Shown here piece after piece: positions 56,504 through 64,000 of a stretch of DNA of 64,000 bases. Position 1 is the stretch's first letter. Every line of letters starts with the position of its first letter. The DNA lies in assembly GCF_009720385.1 (NCBI RefSeq), contig NZ_ML769306.1:125005-189004 (forward strand). Reading direction: 5' to 3'. A program made the translations under genes and the position numbers. The notes beneath the pieces were generated by a model, which was not told where the DNA came from, did not search any database, and saw only the letters and a list, made by a program, of their open reading frames with translations. This DNA comes from Catellatospora vulcania. GTDB lineage: Bacteria; Actinomycetota; Actinomycetes; Mycobacteriales; Micromonosporaceae.

Positions 56504-58950
56504 GCGCCGAGCTGACCGGCACCCGCACCGCGCCGGCGACGGGCACGACCGGAACGGCGTCGCCGCAACCGCCGCCGAGCGCTCGAACCGACGTGCCGCG
56601 ACGCGGCCGGGGCGGCAACGCGGTGTTCTCCGCGGCGCGATCGGCGGTCGCGCGGCGCAGGCTGCAGACCGTGATCGTCGGCGTGGTGGTGCTGCTGTCC
56701 GCGGCGACGGCCGTGCTCGGCGTCGGGCTGCTCGTCTCCTCGCACGGGCCGTTCGACGCCGCGTTCACCGACGCGCATGGCTCCCACGTCACTGCCACGA
56801 TCAGCGCCGACACCCCCGCCGACCAGGTCGCCGCCACCGGCGCCGCGACCGGGGTCGCCGCGAGCGCGGGCCCGTTCGACCAGGTCACCGCACCGATCTC
56901 GGGCGTGATGGGGCCGCGCGGCATGGAGTCGGTCATCGTCGGCCGCGCCGAGCAGAACGGGCCCGTGGACCGGATCACGCTCAGCAGCGGCTCATGGCTG
57001 AGCGGGCCGGGGCAGATCGTGCTCACCAAACGCACGTCCGGGCCGCGTACCGCGCCGGGCAGCGAGGTGACGGTCCGCGGCGTGAGGTTGCGGGTGGCCG
57101 GCGTCGCCGGATCGGTCACCGGCACCGCCGAAGCCTGGGTGTGGCCCACGCAAACCGACGTGCTCGGCGGCGAGAACGCCGCCCGGCAGATGCTCTACCG
57201 CTTCGCCTCCCCCGGCGTCGACGACGCCGCGCTGCGCGCCGCCCTGGACACGGCCACCGCCGCGCTGCCCGAAGGGGCCGTGACCGGCGCGGCCACGTAC
57301 CTGACGATCCGGCAGTCGCTCAACCGGTCGATCTCCGCGATCGCGCCGTTCGTGGTGGCGTTCGCGGTGCTCGGCATCGTGCTGTCGGTGCTGATCACGG
57401 TCAACGTCGTCAACGGGGCGGTCGTCTCCGGTTTCCGCACCATCGGCATCCTCAAGACTCTCGGCTTCACCCCGGGGCAGGTCGTCGCCGTCTACGTCGC
57501 GCAGGTGCTGGCCCCGGCGCTGGTCGGCGCAGTGCTCGGGGTGGGGCTCGGCGCGGGGCTGGCGGTGCCGCTGCTCGCCGAGACCGACGACGCGTACGGC
57601 CTGCCCGGCGACGGCGCCGGCGTGCCGCTGTGGGTGCTCGGCTTGGTGCTGCTCGCCGCGCCGCTGCTGGTGGTGCTCGCCGCGATCGGTCCGGCGTCGC
57701 GGGCCGGGCGGCTGGCCGCCAACCAGGCGATCAGCGTGGGCCGCGCGCCGCGTACCGGCCGGGGTTTCAAGGTTCGTCGGGCGCTGCTGGCCTCGGCGCT
57801 GCCCCGGCCGGTCGCACTGGGCCTGGGCATGCCGCTGGCCCGGCCGTCCCGAGCCGTGGCGACGCTGGTCGCGCTGCTGCTCGGCGCGGTCACCCTGGTC
57901 TTCTCCAGCGGCCTGTCCGCGTCGATGACCGAGGTCAACACCGCGTTCACCCGCATCGACGCCGTCACCGTGACGGCGCAGGTCATCATCCCGGGCGCGT
58001 TCGGACCCGAGTTCCGACCGCCCGGCGGCGGCCCGATCGACCCGCCCGACCCGGCCGACCTCGTCGCGGCCGCGGCCGCCGTGCCGGGCACCGCGCACAC
58101 CGCACTGCTGCAGGAGGCCGAGATCCGCCTCGCGGGCATCGCGCAGGAGGTCCGTCTCCACGGCTACACCGGCGACGCGAGCTGGACCGGGTACCGCATC
58201 GCGTCCGGGCGCTGGTACTCCGGCGCGGGCGAGGTCGTGGTCTCGTCGTACTTCCTGCGTCAGACCGGGTACCAGGTCGGCGACCGTCTCACCATGCCCG
58301 GCGGGCAGGTGGTGACCATCGTCGGGGAGTTCATCGACGGCAGCAACGGGCTGAAGGTGATCGGCGACGGGTCACTGGTGGCCGAGCCGATGATGGCCCA
58401 GGTCGAGATCGCGCTCACGCCCGGCGCCGACCCCGGCGTGTACGCGACGGCGCTGCAGCAGAAGTACCCGGAGGAGAAGTCCGGGGTGTACGTCGAGGAC
58501 CGCACCGTCGGCGAGGACGGCGAGACGATGCTGATCATCCAGTCGCTGATCGCGACGCTGACGCTGCTGCTGGCGGTCGTCGCCGCGCTCGGCGTGCTCA
58601 ACACGGTGGTGCTCACCACCCGCGAGCGCATCCACGAGATCGGCGTACTCAAGTCGCTGGGCATGACCCCGCGGCAGACCCGCACCATGGTCATCACATC
58701 GATGGTGGGGCTCGGCCTGCTCGCCGGAGTCATCGCGGTGCCGCTGGGCATCGCGCTGCACCACGCCGTCATCCCGATCATGGGCGAGGCCGCGAGCACC
58801 GCGCTGCCGCAGTCCGCGATGGAGGTCTACCAGGGCGGTCAACTGGTCCTGCTCGGCGGCGCGGGCATCGTGCTGGCGGTCCTCGGCGCCCTGCTACCCG
58901 CAGGCTGGGCAGCCCGCACCCGCGTCGCCACCGCCCTACGCGCCGAGTAG
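56500..58950 (+). CDS. FtsX-like ABC exporter permease
   Basis: Permease of 816 residues with two FtsX domains and two extracytoplasmic domains. Helices are near residues 60-85, about 280-425 (VVAFAVLGIVLSVLITVNVV, TLGFTPGQVVAVYVAQVLAP) and about 690-810 (LLLAVVAALGVLNTVVLTTR, SLGMTPRQTRTMVITSMVG). It pairs with the upstream ATPase to export a lipid, peptide or drug, or to transmit signals to the kinase. It ends before an inverted-repeat element. Confidence 0.92.
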   Translation: MSAELTGTRTAPATGTTGTASPQPPPSARTDVPRRGRGGNAVFSAARSAVARRRLQTVIVGVVVLLSAATAVLGVGLLVSSHGPFDAAFTDAHGSHVTATISADTPADQVAATGAATGVAASAGPFDQVTAPISGVMGPRGMESVIVGRAEQNGPVDRITLSSGSWLSGPGQIVLTKRTSGPRTAPGSEVTVRGVRLRVAGVAGSVTGTAEAWVWPTQTDVLGGENAARQMLYRFASPGVDDAALRAALDTATAALPEGAVTGAATYLTIRQSLNRSISAIAPFVVAFAVLGIVLSVLITVNVVNGAVVSGFRTIGILKTLGFTPGQVVAVYVAQVLAPALVGAVLGVGLGAGLAVPLLAETDDAYGLPGDGAGVPLWVLGLVLLAAPLLVVLAAIGPASRAGRLAANQAISVGRAPRTGRGFKVRRALLASALPRPVALGLGMPLARPSRAVATLVALLLGAVTLVFSSGLSASMTEVNTAFTRIDAVTVTAQVIIPGAFGPEFRPPGGGPIDPPDPADLVAAAAAVPGTAHTALLQEAEIRLAGIAQEVRLHGYTGDASWTGYRIASGRWYSGAGEVVVSSYFLRQTGYQVGDRLTMPGGQVVTIVGEFIDGSNGLKVIGDGSLVAEPMMAQVEIALTPGADPGVYATALQQKYPEEKSGVYVEDRTVGEDGETMLIIQSLIATLTLLLAVVAALGVLNTVVLTTRERIHEIGVLKSLGMTPRQTRTMVITSMVGLGLLAGVIAVPLGIALHHAVIPIMGEAASTALPQSAMEVYQGGQLVLLGGAGIVLAVLGALLPAGWAARTRVATALRAE

Positions 58951-59001
58951 CAGTCGGGCGCGGGGCGGCACGCGGTCACGACCCGCTGCCGCCCCGCTGC
59001 G

Positions 59002-59055
59002 GTTTCGGGGAAACTGCAGCCACCGTGCGGCTGACAAGTGCAGTTTCCCCGAAAC
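59002..59055. repeat. REP/BIME-like inverted repeat
   Basis: Two 17-bp arms (GTTTCGGGGAAACTGCA at 59002-59018 and its exact complement at 59039-59055) surround 20 bases between convergent genes. Each arm is itself a small dyad (GTTTC-GGG-GAAAC). The nested symmetry resembles REP/BIME elements. It may also terminate both transcripts. Confidence 0.6.
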
Positions 59056-59158
59056 TGCGAGCAGGCCGCAGTGGTGCGCGGCGTCATGGAGCGTGCGGGC
59101 TACGCCTGCGGGTTGCGCGGTGACCGCAGACGGGCGAGCCGGGCCCGACGTTTGTTGG

Positions 59159-61381
59159 TCAGAGGCGTAGGGGGAGGGTTCGGAGCCGGGGGCCGCCGGC
59201 CGCGCGGACGGCGTTCGCGACCGCGGCGGGCACCGGGCCGACGACCGGTTCGCCCATCCCGTGCGGCACGTCCCCGCCGCCGACGAAGGCCACCCGCACC
59301 GGCGGCGTGTCGGCCATGCTCAGGATCGGGTAGGTGTCGAAGTTGTCGGAGACGACCTGGCCGTCCTGGATGCGCAGCTCCTCGCGCAGGGTCGAGCTGA
59401 GACCCATCACGATCGACCCCTGCGCCTGCAGTTTCGCCCCGGCCGGGTTGACCACCAGGCCGCAGTCGACCGCCACGTCGACGCCGGTGACGCGCAGCCG
59501 CCCGTCGGACAGGTCGACCTCGGCGACGACGGCGACCACGGTCCCGGCGTCGCCCGAGCAGGCGATGCCCCGGCCGCGCCCGGCCGGCAGCGACTCGCTC
59601 CAGCCTGCCATCTGCGCGGCGGTGCGCAGCACGGTCCGCAGCCGCTCCCCCTGCTCGCCGGACTTGCGCAGGTGCGCCAGCCGGTAGGTCAGCGGGTCGG
59701 ACCCGGCGGCCTCGGCCAGCTCGTCGAGGAAGCTCTCCAGGGCGAACGTGTTGGGCATCAGGCCCAGCCCGCGCCACGGCCCGGTCGGCACCGGCAGCTG
59801 CTCGCGGCGGTTGACCAGCCGGTAGGCGGGCAGGTCGTACGGCAGGAACAGGCCGAGCAGCCCGCCGGGATCGAAGCCGATCAGGCTGCGCACCGGCTCG
59901 GGCAGCCCGGCGACGGCCCAGATGATGTCACCGGCGGCGCTGACCTGCTCCACGCCCCGGATCATGCCGTCGGGCCCGATCGAGCCGCGCATCCTGGTGT
60001 GCGTCGGCGGCCGGTAGAACGCCTGCCGCAGGTCCGTGTCGCGGGTCCAGCCGACGTGCACCGGTGTGCCGACGGCCGCGGACAGCCGGGCGGCCTCGAC
60101 CGCCAGGTGCTGGCCGCCCTTGCGCCCGAAGGAGCCGCCGAGCTGCGTGACGTGCACGACGACCGGCCGGTCCTCGCCGAGCGCAGCGTGCAGATCCTCC
60201 AGCACGCTCTCCGGGCTCTGCGTCGGCACCCACACCTCGACCTTGCCGGCCGGTCCCGGTTCCACCCGGGCCAGCGCCGCGAGCGGCTCCAGGTGGGCGT
60301 GGGCGGCCATCGGCGTACGGTATTCGGCTGCCACGAGCCGGCCCTGCGACAGGGCGTCGCGGATCGAGCCGTCCCGGCGCAGCACCACGCCGTCACCGGC
60401 GGTGACCTGCTCTTCGAGGGCCGCGTTGTCGACCCGGGTGCCTTCGCTCCAGCTCAGTTTCAGGGCGCGGGCCGCCGCCCAGGCGCGGGTCCTGGTGTCG
60501 GCGACCACGCCGGCGAACCCGGCCTCCACGTCGATCACCACCTGGTGCACGCCCGGCATGGCGGCGGCGTCGCCCGGTTCGGCGCTTTCCAGTTCCGCGC
60601 CGAAGCGCGGCGGCACCACGAACGCGCCGTAGCCCATGCCGGGCAGCCGGGCGTCGTAGCCGTAGGTCGCCTCGCCGAGCACCTTCGCCCGGAAGTCGAC
60701 CCGGGGCACGGACCGGCCGATGCTGGTGAACTCGCCGGCGGGACGCAGCTCCGGCTGCTCTGCGGGCTCCTGCCAGGGTCCCTGGTGTGCTGCGATCACC
60801 TCGGTGTACGCGACGCGGCGCTCTGTTCCGCCGACCTGGAAGACGCCGTCAGCCGCGGTCAGCTGCTGCGTGTCGACGCCGAGCTGCCGGGCGGCCTCGG
60901 CCGCCAGCATCGCCCGTACGGCGGCGGCCGCCTCGCGGATCGGGGTGTACAGGGACGACACCGAGGTGGACCCGAACGTGAACATGGTCGCCGACGGGAA
61001 CCCGCGTGCCGTGTCGGCCTGCACCACGGTCAGCGCCTCGAACGGCACCCGCAGTTCCTCGGCCGCGATCTGCGCCAGGGCGGTGTGGATGCCCTGACCC
61101 ATCTCGATCTTCGGCACGTGCAGGGTGATCCCGTCACCGGTCAGCTCGAACCAGACCAGCGACGACTCGGGGACCTCGGACGACCCGGCACCGCGTTCGA
61201 GCATCCACTGCGCCAGGGTCGGGCGGCCGTACTCCAGCGCGATCGGCACCCCGACCAGCAGCGACCCGAATGTCGCCCCGGCCCCGATCAGCAGCCGGCG
61301 GCGGGCGACCCGCCAGCGCCGGGGCCGCGCGTCCGGTTCGGACGGTGCGGCGTCGGACGGCACGGCGTTCGTGTCGGTCAT
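59159..61381 (-). CDS. molybdopterin-binding large subunit, isoquinoline 1-oxidoreductase type
   Basis: Molybdenum hydroxylase large subunit of 740 residues (IorB/xanthine dehydrogenase family). The N-terminus has a Tat-like RRRLLIGAGATF segment with a hydrophobic stretch, so the complex is probably exported folded. Molybdopterin motifs include VTQLGGSFGRKGGQH and a C-terminal GMGEPVVGPVPAAVANAVRAAGG with the catalytic-type Glu. It would hydroxylate an N-heterocycle or oxidise an aldehyde with the [2Fe-2S] subunit, whose stop it overlaps (ATGA). Cofactor maturation genes are not nearby. Confidence 0.9.
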   Translation of the reverse strand: MTDTNAVPSDAAPSEPDARPRRWRVARRRLLIGAGATFGSLLVGVPIALEYGRPTLAQWMLERGAGSSEVPESSLVWFELTGDGITLHVPKIEMGQGIHTALAQIAAEELRVPFEALTVVQADTARGFPSATMFTFGSTSVSSLYTPIREAAAAVRAMLAAEAARQLGVDTQQLTAADGVFQVGGTERRVAYTEVIAAHQGPWQEPAEQPELRPAGEFTSIGRSVPRVDFRAKVLGEATYGYDARLPGMGYGAFVVPPRFGAELESAEPGDAAAMPGVHQVVIDVEAGFAGVVADTRTRAWAAARALKLSWSEGTRVDNAALEEQVTAGDGVVLRRDGSIRDALSQGRLVAAEYRTPMAAHAHLEPLAALARVEPGPAGKVEVWVPTQSPESVLEDLHAALGEDRPVVVHVTQLGGSFGRKGGQHLAVEAARLSAAVGTPVHVGWTRDTDLRQAFYRPPTHTRMRGSIGPDGMIRGVEQVSAAGDIIWAVAGLPEPVRSLIGFDPGGLLGLFLPYDLPAYRLVNRREQLPVPTGPWRGLGLMPNTFALESFLDELAEAAGSDPLTYRLAHLRKSGEQGERLRTVLRTAAQMAGWSESLPAGRGRGIACSGDAGTVVAVVAEVDLSDGRLRVTGVDVAVDCGLVVNPAGAKLQAQGSIVMGLSSTLREELRIQDGQVVSDNFDTYPILSMADTPPVRVAFVGGGDVPHGMGEPVVGPVPAAVANAVRAAGGPRLRTLPLRL

Positions 61382-61851
61382 GCTTCGCGCGCCAGCTCGG
61401 CGGCGCGGGCCACTGCCGCCTTGATCGTGTTGTAGCCGCCGCACCGGCAGAGGTTCGGCTGTGCCGCCTCGGCGATGGCCGCCTCGTCCGGGTCGGGATC
61501 ACGGGCCAGCAGTGCCACGGCGCAGAGCACGTGGCCGGGCAGGCACCATCCGCACTGCAGCGGGGTCTCCACGAACGCCTGCTGCACCGGATGCAGGGCC
61601 ACCACTTGGCCGTCGGCCCCGCGTTCGGCCAGACCCTCCAATGTCACCACCGGACGCTCACCGACCTCCGCAGCGGTGATCCGGCAACTTCTCGCCGGCT
61701 GTCCGGCCAGCAGCACGGTGCAGCAGCCGCAGATCCCGGCGCCGCAGCCATACCGGGTGCCGGTCAGGCCGAGCTCGTCGCGAAGCACCCACAGCAGCGG
61801 CTCGTCGCCGTGCTCGATCTCATGGTGCCGGCCGTTGATCAGCAGCCGCAT
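61378..61851 (-). CDS. [2Fe-2S] small subunit of the molybdenum hydroxylase
   Basis: Iron-sulfur subunit of 157 residues (IorA/CoxS type). The plant-ferredoxin-like cluster motif is YGCGAGICGCCTVLL, and the second cluster uses CGWC and CRCGG. It passes electrons from the molybdenum site to an unknown acceptor. The ATG at 61851 starts the usual domain; a 20-residue extension is unsupported. It is the first gene of the pair. Confidence 0.92.
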   Translation of the reverse strand: MRLLINGRHHEIEHGDEPLLWVLRDELGLTGTRYGCGAGICGCCTVLLAGQPARSCRITAAEVGERPVVTLEGLAERGADGQVVALHPVQQAFVETPLQCGWCLPGHVLCAVALLARDPDPDEAAIAEAAQPNLCRCGGYNTIKAAVARAAELAREA

Positions 61852-61929
61852 CGCGCCCGCACCCTGAAGACCATGCGACGTAGTGTAGGCACGCACCCGC
61901 GGCACCACCACCGTCGTCGATCGATCGGC

Positions 61930-63000
61930 TCAGCCGGGCGGATGCAGGAACCGCGTGATCGTGTCCACTTCCCGCGCGACCTCGATCTGGACCTGTCCGG
62001 GCAGGGGCGAGAAGGGGTCCACCGTGATCGCCCGGCCCCGGGACCAGGTGCCGAGCACCTGACCGTCGACCAGCACGGTCGGCCGGATCACGCCGCCGCC
62101 GGGCCACACCCGTGCCTCGAACGCGGCGTCGACCGACTCCTGCCGGGTGCGGTAGCCGGTCAGGTAGTTGTCGTAGGCGGGCAGCAGCCGCACGTCCGGC
62201 GGGCCGGGCTCACCGGCCGGCTCCGGTTGCCGGGCCAGCACCGCCGAGTCCCCGTCGGTGACGATCGTCGCGGCCTGGGCCAGGTCCCGCCAGGCCTGGC
62301 GGGCCGAGCCGAGCGCGAGGCCCGACCACGACGCGAAGTCGTCCACGCCCGCCGGGGCGTACGCGGCCAGGTACCGGCGAGCCAGTTCGGCCACGGCCGC
62401 CTCGCCCGTCATGCCGCGTTCCGCGGTCGCCGGAATCCAGTCGTGCAGCAGCGCATACGTCGGCTCACCCGCGCGCAGCGGCCCGTGGCAGAGCAGCCCG
62501 GTCAGTGCGGCGTGCCGGATCAGGTGGAACGGCGCCTGGCCCGTCGGGGCGATCCCGATCACGGCGAGGCGTTCGGTCAGCTCGGCCCGGGTGAGCGGGC
62601 CGTGTGTGCCGAGCGCCTGGCCGATCAGCTCGTCGGCGCGGCGGCGCAGGTCGTCGGTGAGGCCGAGCTCCCGGTAGCGGTGACGGGTCGCGCCGAGCAC
62701 GCGCGGGGCGAGCAGCCGGGTGACCCAGCCGACGTCCTCCGCCGGGATCGTGTGCAGCGTGCCGCGCATGAACCAGTTGCGCACGATCGAGCGGTCCTGC
62801 TCGTACGCGGTGCGGATCGCCTGGGCGGTCAGGTCCTGCCCGCGGGCCCGGATACCGAGGTCGGCGGCCGTGGTGTCCTGGGCCTGGATCGCGAAGACCT
62901 GCCGCACGACGTCAGCGGCGCCATCCCCGCGGCGGTCGCCGGCCAGCAGCTGCGCACGGGCACGCGCCGTACGCACGGGATCGTCGGCGCGGCGGGGCAC
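61930..63000 (-). CDS. AlkZ-like winged-helix DNA glycosylase
   Basis: Protein of 356 residues of the HTH_42 family, which includes AlkZ (YcaQ), glycosylases that unhook interstrand crosslinks and bulky alkyl adducts. The QxQ catalytic motif is present as IQAQD (Gln39 and Gln41). SIVRNWFMRGTLHTIPAED and LLPAYDNYLTGYR are family landmarks. The GTG start has TAGCTT seven bases ahead and no ribosome site, so it is likely leaderless. Substrate range is unknown; some relatives protect against self-made genotoxins. Confidence 0.87.
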   Translation of the reverse strand: MPRRADDPVRTARARAQLLAGDRRGDGAADVVRQVFAIQAQDTTAADLGIRARGQDLTAQAIRTAYEQDRSIVRNWFMRGTLHTIPAEDVGWVTRLLAPRVLGATRHRYRELGLTDDLRRRADELIGQALGTHGPLTRAELTERLAVIGIAPTGQAPFHLIRHAALTGLLCHGPLRAGEPTYALLHDWIPATAERGMTGEAAVAELARRYLAAYAPAGVDDFASWSGLALGSARQAWRDLAQAATIVTDGDSAVLARQPEPAGEPGPPDVRLLPAYDNYLTGYRTRQESVDAAFEARVWPGGGVIRPTVLVDGQVLGTWSRGRAITVDPFSPLPGQVQIEVAREVDTITRFLHPPG

Positions 63001-63010
63001 GGCGTAGAAG

Positions 63011-63559
63011 CTACGGCACCTCGACGGGCTGCTCGGGCGCGGCCTCGGGCTCGGCCGCCGGGCCCGTGATCGGGATGTTGCGCAGGCTGAGCACCAGGAT
63101 CAGGCCCACGCCGACCACCAGCGCGATGTCCGCGACGTTGCCCACGAACGGGCCGTAGTCGATGAAGTCCACCACGTGGCCGCGCATGAATCCCGGCTCG
63201 CGCAGCAGCCGGTCCAGCAGGTGGGTGGTCGCGCCGCCGAGCATCAGGCCGAGCCCGACGGCCCAGGCCCGCGACCCCACCCGGCGGGAGATGTAGGTGA
63301 TCGTCCCGACGGCCGCAGCCGCGATCAAGGTCAGCACCCAGGTGTACTCGGTGCCGATGGAGAACGCCGCGCCCGGGTTGTAGGTCAGCCGCAACTGCAG
63401 CAGCTCGCCGATCACGTCGATCGGCGCGCGGCCGGTCAGCGCCGACACCGCCCACCACTTGGTCAGCTGATCCACCACCACCAGCACGGCGGCCAGGGCG
63501 AGCACCGCCGCGAACAGCCGCGGTACGCGGGCGGTGGATGCGGACTGCCCTGTTGCCAT
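63011..63559 (-). CDS. lspA: lipoprotein signal peptidase II
   Basis: Aspartic membrane peptidase of 182 residues that cleaves prolipoprotein signal peptides, such as that of the sugar-binding lipoprotein in this window. Four transmembrane helices, DQLTKWW (30-36), NPGAAFS (61-67), the catalytic Asp116 (LLDRLL) and Asp144 (NVADIA) are visible. The Asn usually found in GGxxGNxIDR is His113 here. GGAGAG lies seven bases before the ATG at 63559. Confidence 0.93.
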   Translation of the reverse strand: MATGQSASTARVPRLFAAVLALAAVLVVVDQLTKWWAVSALTGRAPIDVIGELLQLRLTYNPGAAFSIGTEYTWVLTLIAAAAVGTITYISRRVGSRAWAVGLGLMLGGATTHLLDRLLREPGFMRGHVVDFIDYGPFVGNVADIALVVGVGLILVLSLRNIPITGPAAEPEAAPEQPVEVP

Positions 63560-63609
63560 CACGATCTCTCCGTACGCCGTCGACCAGCTCACCGGCTGGC
63601 AACCATAAC

Positions 63610-63930
63610 CTACGGAAGGATGCTGATTCCGATCATGCGCGCGCCGGTCTCGGTCCGCGGGCGGTGCGTGCTGCCGGGGGCGAAGACCACGTAGCTGCCC
63701 GGCCCCAGCCGGTGCCCCCGGTCGATGAACTCGCCCGAGACCACGTAGTAGCGCTCCTCGCCGTCGTGCACGTCCACCTCCGGCCACTGCGTGCCGGGGG
63801 CGAAGTCGTACATCCAGCCGCGTGCCCGGTCGGTGGCCGGCAGCCGCCGCCGGACGATACCGGGCACGACCTCGACGGGTTCGACCTCGTCGACGTGGAC
63901 GATCTGCATGTCGTCGCGCTGCTCTGTCAC
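63610..63930 (-). CDS. cupin-domain protein
   Basis: Small cupin of 106 residues (QWPEVDVHDGEERYYVVSGE, then GPGSYVVFAPGSTHRP), with metal-ligand His and Glu in positions typical of the two cupin motifs. Likely an enzyme or a ligand-binding protein; the reaction is not identifiable. GTG start overlaps the stop of the gene to its right (GTGA), so the two are translationally coupled. Confidence 0.85.
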   Translation of the reverse strand: MTEQRDDMQIVHVDEVEPVEVVPGIVRRRLPATDRARGWMYDFAPGTQWPEVDVHDGEERYYVVSGEFIDRGHRLGPGSYVVFAPGSTHRPRTETGARMIGISILP

Positions 63931-64000
63931 TGTGACGATCTCCAGGTCAGGGTGGGTCCCGGTGTCTCGACGACCCGGTCGACGACGAAGTCGATCATTC
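63927..64000 (-). CDS. C-terminal end of an unidentified gene (partial)
   Basis: The minus strand is open from the window edge to a TGA at 63927-63929 and ends ETPGPTLTWRSSQ. The stop overlaps the cupin start by four bases, the usual operon junction, which supports a real gene continuing beyond the window. Only about 23 residues are visible and no product can be named. Confidence 0.5.
   Translation of the reverse strand, partial: MIDFVVDRVVETPGPTLTWRSSQ

Noticed and set aside
59261-61435. 724-codon open frame on the plus strand
   Set aside because: Antisense to the molybdenum hydroxylase large subunit and without recognisable domain.

Overview
This is GC-rich actinobacterial DNA. The cues are strong codon bias for G or C at third positions, many GTG starts, ATGA/GTGA translational overlaps, an AfsR/SARP regulator and secreted glycoside hydrolases that end in ricin-type beta-trefoil (CBM13) modules. 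The gene content fits a soil actinomycete, most likely Micromonosporaceae. That family placement is inference. No rRNA, tRNA, CRISPR array, transposase or integrase was recognised.

Layout. 1-11.5 kb is a plant polysaccharide locus. Three secreted enzymes read leftward (CE1 esterase, GH43 plus CBM6, CE1 esterase, all with beta-trefoil modules). A ChvE-GguAB type monosaccharide ABC transporter follows, and a GH27 alpha-galactosidase is divergent from it. Two LacI-type operator boxes sit at the divergent promoters. 11.5-15.8 kb holds an SDR oxidoreductase divergent from a MerR regulator, a membrane-anchored protein with an apparent frameshift, and a GH18 chitinase. 15.9-19.9 kb is the most unusual unit: a tight four-gene operon encoding an NrtR-like Nudix/winged-helix regulator, a J-domain-like pseudokinase, a VWA protein and a divergent PurA paralogue. 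It has a near-consensus promoter, operator-like repeats at the start site and a 30-bp palindrome at its end.

19.9-29 kb carries small stress and regulatory genes: YciI-like, gamma-glutamylcyclotransferase-like and HhH proteins, and TetR and MarR regulators each divergent from a membrane protein with palindromic operators between them. 28-33 kb has a TrmB/LuxR-type regulator and a large subtilisin-like protease. 33-39 kb has PH-like membrane proteins, a cutinase, an LRV-repeat protein bracketed by two copies of a 74-bp hairpin element, and an ankyrin protein. 39-44.5 kb has a sulfotransferase, a desaturase/membrane protein/patatin operon and a CYTH protein. 44.5-53 kb has an AfsR-type regulator, a membrane protein, tandem serpins and a lower-GC secreted lectin.

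53-59 kb holds a two-component system divergent from a MacB-like ABC exporter. 59-64 kb holds a molybdenum hydroxylase pair (isoquinoline 1-oxidoreductase type), an AlkZ-like DNA glycosylase, lspA, a cupin and the end of one further gene.
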